From positions 54,062,627 to 54,126,626 of the forward strand of contig CM026554.1 of NCBI GenBank assembly GCA_015143295.1: a stretch of DNA of 64,000 bases, in the 5' to 3' direction. This document shows positions 58,240 through 64,000 of the stretch, piece by piece. The stretch's first letter is position 1. Each line of letters opens with the position of its first letter. A program made the position numbers and the translations under genes. The notes beneath the pieces are model-generated. The model was not told the DNA's origin. It searched no databases and worked only from the letters and a program-made list of their open reading frames with translations. Source of the stretch: Tetracentron sinense (lineage: Eukaryota > Streptophyta > Magnoliopsida > Trochodendrales > Trochodendraceae).

Positions 58240-58438
58240 TGGGTGGACCAGTGGTTCCTAGGCCTTTCCTCAAGTGGGAGGTCCTGGGTTCCATTTCTCA
58301 CTCCCCCTTTGGGGCCAGCCCAGCACGGGTTTATCCAGACTTACCTTGTGTGGCGGGTTGTGGGGTCACGTTGCACCCTCGAGGATTAGACTTGACCCAA
58401 ATGGTTGGGGACACCCTGAGTTCTAAAAAAAAAAAAAT
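58240..58438 (+). mobile_element. SINE, family D
   Basis: Plus strand: GTGGACCAGTGGTTCCTAGG (box A-like), GTCCTGGGTTCCATTTCTC (box B-like), a GC-rich body (GTGTGGCGGGTTGTGGGGTC) and an A-run at 58,427-58,438. Confidence 0.8.
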
Positions 58439-58440
58439 GT

Positions 58441-58695
58441 AGGAAAATACTTAATTGTATCCAGGGTTTCTATTATGTAATGGTATGGCCGGTCCTCATT
58501 GGTCCATGTCACTTTTAAATACTCACCAATTGTGGTTAAGTTTCACTCACCCCTAGGGTTAAGCAATCGAGCCTCGGTTTGTTTTAAAAAAAACCAAAAT
58601 CTTATCTTCAATTTAGTTAAGCTTAACCAGGGTTAAAAGGGTGTTAAAAGAGACACGAGGACACGGGAAAAATTAAGTACTTATCACTGCTCGAT
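58441..58695. mobile_element. Short element with the shared module and TACTTAATT ends
   Basis: Ends AAAATACTTAATTG and (inverted) AAGTACTTAATTTT. The interior has GTGGTTAAGTTTCACTCACC, CCTAGGGTTAAGC and CCTCGGTTTGTTTT, related to the module in the elements at 34.9, 37.5 and 45.7 kb. Non-coding. Confidence 0.5.
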
Positions 58696-58959
58696 AAGGT
58701 ACTTATCTATCAAGCTATACGACTACTATCAAAACAGAGTTTGTTCGTTTCTAAGGATGCAACGTTGGTGTTTCTTTTGCTACCACATAAGTCTATTCAT
58801 CACCTGTGAAGCCACATCAGCGAACAAATATCAACAACTGGGACCTATCTCTCTCATCTCTTCTCTCTCCCAAATGAAACCACTACATTAAAATTGAGGC
58901 TACGTACACGACTCTTACCTCTTCAAATCCTTACACTTCTTGAGTCTTGACTTATTATA

Positions 58960-60790
58960 CCTAATTAAACCACGGCCACGGGTCCACTTATTATTGGTGA
59001 TTGGAGGGGTGGCTGTCCGTTACATGATGCTTGGAGGGGTTGCTGTCGATTACGTCAAATTTGAGAGTAAAGAGACGTCTGAAGTATCCTAAGGAGTTAC
59101 AACCCTGGTCCCTCCAACCATCCTCCCATTTCAAAAGGAAATTAGTTAACGCACCTAGGATATCCATTTGCAAACCTAAGTACACTCATGTATGATTACA
59201 CTCAACCCTGGACTTTCTGAGTACACTCATTCCCAGATTGCCCGAATACACTCAATCTTGGACTGCCCGAGTACACTCATGTATGAGTACACTCAACCTC
59301 AGACTACCCGAGTACACTCATCCCCAGACTACCCGAATACACTCATGTATGAGTACACTCAACCTCGGATTGCCCGAGTACACTCATGTATGAGTACACT
59401 CATCCCTAGATTGCCCGAGTACACTCTTGCCCAAGCGCACTATTATACAAAACCCGTATTGACTAAGCCCGTGCTCGTCCTGATGAGCACGACCCCAGAG
59501 CTCCTCCTGATGAGCACGACTCCAGAACTCGCACTGATGAGCACATCCCCATCCTCAACTGATCACGTATTCAACTCTACCTGCTCGAGTACACTCTATG
59601 TAGACCTCTGACATCCAACTATGCTCTACTGAACGATCAACGTCCACACGGTAAGTATCTCTAGACTCCAATGCTCATATGCCTATGCCCTATACTGAAT
59701 TGCCCGTCAGAGTGTCTATGACAGGTCGGACGATCGCCCACCTTGTAGAGGACAAATCCGTGATGAGCTGAGGAAGAACCCGAGCTGAACCTTGAACGAA
59801 CCCGTGCTGAACGTCAAATCCTTTGAAGAGCGTGTCGTACAACAAGAGTAAATGATGTATGCTTGCAGACGAATATACAGGACCTGAACCATGCAACCCG
59901 CGACAGGTACCGTTAGCCTAAAAATTTCCCTTTACAGACTATTTTTATTATTCGGTGGTACTAGGGATATTCCAAACTGATTATTGAGTTGTGGTAAAGC
60001 TTGCTTACTGTTTTTTACCGAATTGTGCCGAATTCCTATATTCATGGATATAATGTGAAAAATTTGTAAAAATGATTAAGCGTTGGAGAACAAGCTAGCT
60101 TTTGTTGATATGTCAACAGATGGAAGACACGTATCCAAATCGAGAACGAATCTGTTCTCTTTAGGATAACAAACCCGTAGTTTACATGACAACGTATTCG
60201 TTGTTCGAAGGACGAACGTAACCGTCCTCTTTGGACAACGGTATTCTATCCGTGTTCGTACAGACAACGAGCCCGTGCTCTAATCAACAACGAGACCGAC
60301 TCACATGACGAAATATTCAGAAGGGATCATTCTACTCTGATGTTAGGTGAAAAGCACTGTCTTAGCATTTAATGCAAGTCATCTTAGCTGAGTTTCAATC
60401 CTAGACCGACCTTACGAATTGTAGGCTCACCGGTGTGACACGTAAGACTCAAGATATGTCTGACATATTTGGTAATGAGTGTAAAACAAGTGGCATAGTC
60501 ATCTATGACCATCTATGGGCATACAGAGTTAAACCTATAAATACCCCCAGAGACCCAGTGCATAAAGATCACGAAACTTCATATTGCTTACTCTTATTGT
60601 TCAAGCTTTCTTATTGTTCATTATCTTCTTCAAATACTGACTTTGGCATCAGAGTGTATTACAGGGTGTACACCCTTCTCTCATTTACCTCATGAGCACC
60701 TGAAGCTTTGTTATTTTCCTTCTACCAGTAAATCAGTCTTCGTAGGAGCTGCTAACGCGTGGACTCTTCAGAAATTTCCCGCACAATGGA
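58960..60790 (+). mobile_element. LTR-like block (solo LTR or remnant)
   Basis: Repetitive U3-like part (minisatellite at 59,190; 59,610-59,940 shared with 3,460-3,840), a TATA-like CCTATAAATACCCCCAGAG at about 60,535, then TTTGGCATCAGAGTGTATTA and GGTGTACACCC, which match the usual form just after the start of transcription in many plant gypsy LTRs. No primer-binding site or retroviral-type genes follow. Borders uncertain; possible 3' end near TTTCCCGCACA (60,776-60,786). Confidence 0.55.
59190..59440. repeat. Minisatellite in an LTR-like tract
   Basis: About nine copies of GAGTACACTCA with alternating tails (TGTAT, or CCCAGATTGCC / ACCTCAGACTACC), unit about 24-36 bp. A shorter repeat TGATGAGCACGAC follows at 59,480-59,545. 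Confidence 0.9.
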
Positions 60791-60799
60791 TAATTATAT

Positions 60800-61600
60800 G
60801 AAGCAGAACTTATACAGTTTCATTTGAATCCATATAATGGGACACAGTCACACAGGTTAGGGGATATGATGTGCTTACAACTGACCAGCATGTTATAGGT
60901 CATGTTGCGTATAGTTTGAAGTGTTTGATTAATTTCATGCATTAGGATGAGAAACCCATATGTTGTAATCCTAAACGAGAACTCACGCTTGCTCTGAATT
61001 AATATTTTCTACTTGGTGTCTGACAAGTAGTGACAAAGTTGAAATTTAGCTGCTGCAGGCATTCTAATGGGTAATTTCCTAAATTTCGTGGAACCGATCA
61101 AGTTCTGTAGAGCAGTTTCTTGGGTCACAATGGGAAGAAATTAAAGATCATGAAATGCCGTAGAGATCTTTTCATCTTGGTCTAGTTAAAAGTCATGACA
61201 GAAAGCGATTTGCAAAACAAACAGCACTCACATTAATCATGGTATCATATGATAATCTAATCCACTACAAACTTCTAATTTATAGTAAAGATATTAAAAG
61301 GGTTCCTAGGGTGGCACTGAGCTTGCTCTAGTCTAATTAGACTCTGTAAACATATAAAGAAAATGACTTTTTGATAAACGATCGGTGAATCTCAAGTTAA
61401 AAATAGGTTAATTATGATTTAAATTCTCTCCAATAACCATTCATTCTGTGTTCTTTCTTGGAAACTATTCACCATATACATGGTTATAATCATCTTGTCT
61501 GGTTGGGATTTGGATCTTTTGATTAAGAACTTAATAAGGATTAAGGGATTAGCAGCTAAAAAAGGGTGGAAAAAATTGTGAGGCTCATAAGGCACCAGTT
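60800..61600. other. PSBY upstream intergenic region
   Basis: No gene or repeat recognised. Confidence 0.4.
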
Positions 61601-61610
61601 AGACTCTCTG

Positions 61611-61616
61611 GATAAG
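61611..61616 (+). promoter_or_regulatory. I-box-like GATAAG upstream of PSBY
   Basis: GATAAG about 60 bp upstream of the TATA box, a motif known from light-regulated plant promoters. A single six-base match is weak evidence by itself. Confidence 0.35.
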
Positions 61617-61674
61617 AGAAGAATCTAGAAGGCACAATCCCATGAGATTCCATTGCCTAGCTTGGCCACACATC

Positions 61675-61683
61675 TATATATAT
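61675..61683 (+). promoter_or_regulatory. Putative TATA box of PSBY
   Basis: TATATATAT, 132 bp before the ATG. Confidence 0.5.
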
Positions 61684-61814
61684 TCTGGTTTTCCAATCAC
61701 AAACAGACCTAGAGCTAGAATCCCCTCCATCTTCTTCTGAATTTTCACCATTTCTTGTGCCTCTCACAATCTCCCCAACAAGCCTACTTCATTGAAACAG
61801 TAGCAGCAACTTCA

Positions 61815-62393
61815 ATGGCAGCAACCATATCTACAATGGCCATGCCCAAAGCCAAGTGCTTAAGTATCAACTCACCCAAAAATGTCAACCCTTCCAAGCC
61901 AACCATAAAGCCCATCTCCCTTCTCTCCCTCCAAAACCTCCCCAAAGGCCTCACCACCTCTTCGCTAACCGGATCCGCCATTGCTGGTGCCATTTTTTCC
62001 ACTTTGAGTTCTTGCGATTCGGCCTTGGCTGCACAACAAATTGCAGATATCGCCGAAGGTGATAACCGTGGTCTTGCACTCCTATTACCCATAATTCCAG
62101 CCATTGCTTGGGTGCTCTATAACATCCTCCAGCCGGCTCTTAACCAAATTAACCGAATGCAGAACAAGAAAGGTGTAATTGTAGGACTCGGGCTCGGTGG
62201 GTTGACTGCGTCGAGCTTTGTCTCAACGCCTTATGCGTCGGCAAGTGAAATGGCCGTGATTGCCGATGCGTCATCGTCGAACGATAACCGAGGATTGCTT
62301 CTGTTGTTTGTTGTGGCCCCGGCTATTCTTTGGGTGCTCTACAACATTCTTCAACCTGCTTTGAACCAGCTCAATAGAATGAGGTCTGAGTAA
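61815..62393 (+). CDS. PSBY: Photosystem II protein PsbY precursor (two PsbY units)
   Basis: Nuclear gene for the chloroplast polyprotein processed to two small single-helix proteins of photosystem II. No intron; 192 aa. Transit peptide about 1-50, then a thylakoid-targeting hydrophobic stretch (SLTGSAIAGAIFSTLSS). The first mature unit starts about AAQQIADIAEGDNRG (residue 72) with the helix LALLLPIIPAIAWVLYNILQ. A second targeting stretch follows (VIVGLGLGGLTASSF), then the second unit from about residue 144 with the helix LLLLFVVAPAILWVLYNILQ. Both end in PALNQxNRM. The ATG at 61815 (MAATISTMA) is chosen because the frame upstream has no ATG and the preceding sequence looks like a leader. 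Both units are intact. Confidence 0.95.
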   Translation: MAATISTMAMPKAKCLSINSPKNVNPSKPTIKPISLLSLQNLPKGLTTSSLTGSAIAGAIFSTLSSCDSALAAQQIADIAEGDNRGLALLLPIIPAIAWVLYNILQPALNQINRMQNKKGVIVGLGLGGLTASSFVSTPYASASEMAVIADASSSNDNRGLLLLFVVAPAILWVLYNILQPALNQLNRMRSE

Positions 62394-62524
62394 GACAGGA
62401 TGCGTGGATGATTCCAATGTTGTTGCACCCCATCTTGTGAGAATTTTCACGTTTTTTTTTAATTTTTGTTTCATGTTGGAAGATGATTGCTCATATGAGT
62501 TCTCTCATGGATTGTTATAAGTAA

Positions 62525-62775
62525 AAAAAAAAAGGGTAAATTGTTATAAGTAAAAAAAAAAGGGTAAATTGCACTCACCTCCCTGAGGTTTGGTCAAATT
62601 GCAGAGACCTCCCCTCTAGTTTCTAAAATAGCACTGCCCTCCCCTGTGTTTTAATTGTAAGTAGCAAACTCCCCGTTCACTTAATCTACCGTTAGTAAGG
62701 TGGATGAACTTTGATGATGTCATGCTCTAAACATTTTAAAATACCTAAATTGCCCTTGAAAGTGCCAGTGTGTGC
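62525..62775. mobile_element. Dispersed repeat of the GGGTAAATTGCA type
   Basis: Begins AAAGGGTAAATTGCACTCACC and has CCTCCCTGAGGTTTGGTCAA and ACTTTGATGATGTCATG, wording common at the ends of dispersed plant non-coding repeats. A 30-bp block (AAAAAAAGGGTAAATTGTTATAAGT) is doubled at its start. No inverted end was found. Confidence 0.45.
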
Positions 62776-62799
62776 CATTTCTAAGTCTTGCAAGTGTAA

Positions 62800-63190
62800 A
62801 TGCAATTTACACACGACCTAAATGGCTTCAGTTATATGGAAGTATGATATGATTTGCAAGTTTCATATATTGACCTCAAGTTTATTGCCATTTAGTTTGA
62901 AGTAATTCTTGATTCTTGAGTGGAATTATTTTCATATATTGACCTCAAGTTTCATATTTTGGGCACAATGTTCACCCTAATAGGCTACCAAACACCATGC
63001 GCAACAAGAATACTTCCCTTTAGCAATGTGATATTAGCTTTGAAGTTTAAAGAATGCACCCCTCATTATCACCAACACAGATATGAGAATTTTCCTTCCA
63101 CTATTTACTTTGAAAAAAAAAAGAGACCAAATTCTCTACAATTATGTCCACGTTGTTCTCTCTGTTTATACAATAGAAGAAAAAAAATGG
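62800..63190. other. Spacer with short duplication
   Basis: TTTCATATATTGACCTCAAG occurs at about 62,868 and 62,930. No gene on the plus strand; the right end is probably 3' UTR of the next gene. Confidence 0.4.
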
Positions 63191-63192
63191 CT

Positions 63193-63422
63193 CTATCTAG
63201 ATCCCAAACCGAGTCTACAAATATCCGCGGCCGGAGGAGAGTCCCAAATAACAGTACGTTTCTTCATATCCTCAAAATCTTGGACACACCCAGTCAACGC
63301 TAACTTCCCAACTCTATTCCTAACGGAAGCAAGCTTCTTCCCTGCAACTCGGTCGAAAATCTTCTCCCACCCTTTCTCCCAGTCGGCATGAGCGTCGCAG
63401 AGCTGAAGAGTCCCGTTCCTCC
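63193..63422 (-). CDS. Last exon of an unrecognised gene (partial)
   Basis: The minus strand gives an uninterrupted frame: RNGTLQLCDAHADWEKGWEK, then IFDRVAGKKLASVRNRVGKL, ALTGCVQDFEDMKKRTVIWD, and it ends SPPAADICRLGLGSR and a stop at 63193. An in-frame stop just upstream and AG sites at about 63423 and 63432 mark the 5' border. Rich in charged residues and well balanced, so it looks like true coding sequence, but I cannot name the family. The rest of the gene would lie beyond 63.4 kb; no second exon was found to 64,000. Confidence 0.55.
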
Positions 63423-63449
63423 CTTAGTCTACCTGACAAATACATACCA

Positions 63450-63720
63450 TGAAAATATAAGATAAGCAGTAAGTGTTGCATCCTGCAGTGATGTAAATTT
63501 ACAAAAACCAAAAAAAAGAAGGAATTTAACCGTATTCAAAAGAACAGGAAGTTAAAATCAGGAGTAAATATTATGTGATTTCAAAGTAAGCAGGACAAAA
63601 GAGTCCTGCAGTAATATAAGATAAGCAGTAAGTGCTGCATCCTGGGTGATTTCAGAAATGCAGGACAAAAGAGTTACTGACCTTAATAAGTGAAAATTAG
63701 GAGTAAATATTATGTCCTTA
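63450..63720. repeat. Tandem duplication, period about 160 bp
   Basis: ATAAGATAAGCAGTAAGTG(T/C)TGCATCCTG occurs at 63,458 and 63,618, and GGAGTAAATATTATGT at about 63,561 and 63,700. Probably within an intron of the gene whose last exon is at 63193-63422. Confidence 0.75.
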
Positions 63721-64000
63721 ACATCACGAACTCAAGAAAGATTAAAACTCATCTGCAAAAGTTCTCTAACCAGACAACTCACAAGGCTCTTACAGCCAAT
63801 CTTTTGGAACTGCAAACTCATTTTAAAAATTCCCCAACGTGACATTATCTCATTATGAAATTGCAAGTTCTAAAGTAGAACTGATTATAGCATAATAACA
63901 GTAAAATAAATACTAAATCGTATAATGTTAAGTATACCCAAAACAAGTGAAACATTCTAGTTGGGTGAATCTTTTCTTATTAGTTCTGAAAATTTCCTTA

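Noticed and set aside
61755-61814. Longer PsbY start
   Set aside because: The frame begins with TTG, not ATG; the ATG at 61815 gives a normal transit peptide.
1-64000. CRISPR arrays, operons, bacterial origins or rRNA genes
   Set aside because: None seen; the sequence is plant nuclear DNA with spliced genes, and its repeats are eukaryotic transposons.

Overview
This is a window of plant nuclear DNA, most likely a dicot-like or early-diverging woody angiosperm. It has genes with short introns and GT-AG (one GC-AG) splice sites, chloroplast-targeted proteins (ALB3, PsbY, an EMB1006-type PPR protein), AT-rich intergenic DNA, and a heavy load of LINEs, SINEs, MITEs and LTR fragments. The species cannot be told from the sequence.

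Left part (1-15 kb). Two nearly identical four-exon pectate lyase genes lie on the minus strand about 7.7 kb apart, each in a copy of a duplicated segment (1-~3,375 and ~7,701-~10,823). The first copy carries a later LINE tail in its upstream flank. Between the copies lie an LTR fragment, a decayed LINE, a Mutator-like MITE and a SINE. From 13.3 to 15 kb there is another LTR fragment, then three adjacent foldback MITEs.

Middle (15-35 kb). This part holds a decayed PPR pseudogene, about 580 bp of plastid psaA DNA moved to the nucleus, a long LTR-like tract, the last exons of an unrecognised small protein, and a truncated Bax-inhibitor-1 pseudogene head-to-head with an intact EMB1006-like PPR gene. 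Next comes a five-exon RCC1-repeat gene on the minus strand; its first intron is GC-AG and its fourth intron carries a clean hAT MITE. Upstream of it a hAT element is itself split by a Mutator-like element.

Right part (36-64 kb). A hAT MITE (40.0-40.5 kb) is followed by a nest of insertions (40.9-47.1 kb): an old LINE broken by a hAT-like element, a younger LINE and a Mutator-like MITE. A 5'-truncated LINE (48.4-49.8 kb) lies just downstream of the ALB3 thylakoid-insertase gene (49.9-55.2 kb, minus). Beyond ALB3, a 1.37-kb element with terminal inverted repeats carries the C-terminal end of an insulin-degrading-enzyme (M16) gene. SINEs and an LTR-like block with a minisatellite follow, then the intronless PSBY gene (photosystem II) and one terminal exon of an unrecognised minus-strand gene.

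The genes do not form an operon-like system. Three (ALB3, PSBY, the PPR gene) serve the chloroplast, the pectate lyases act on the cell wall, and most of the rest is layered transposon history that can be ordered from nesting and target-site duplications.
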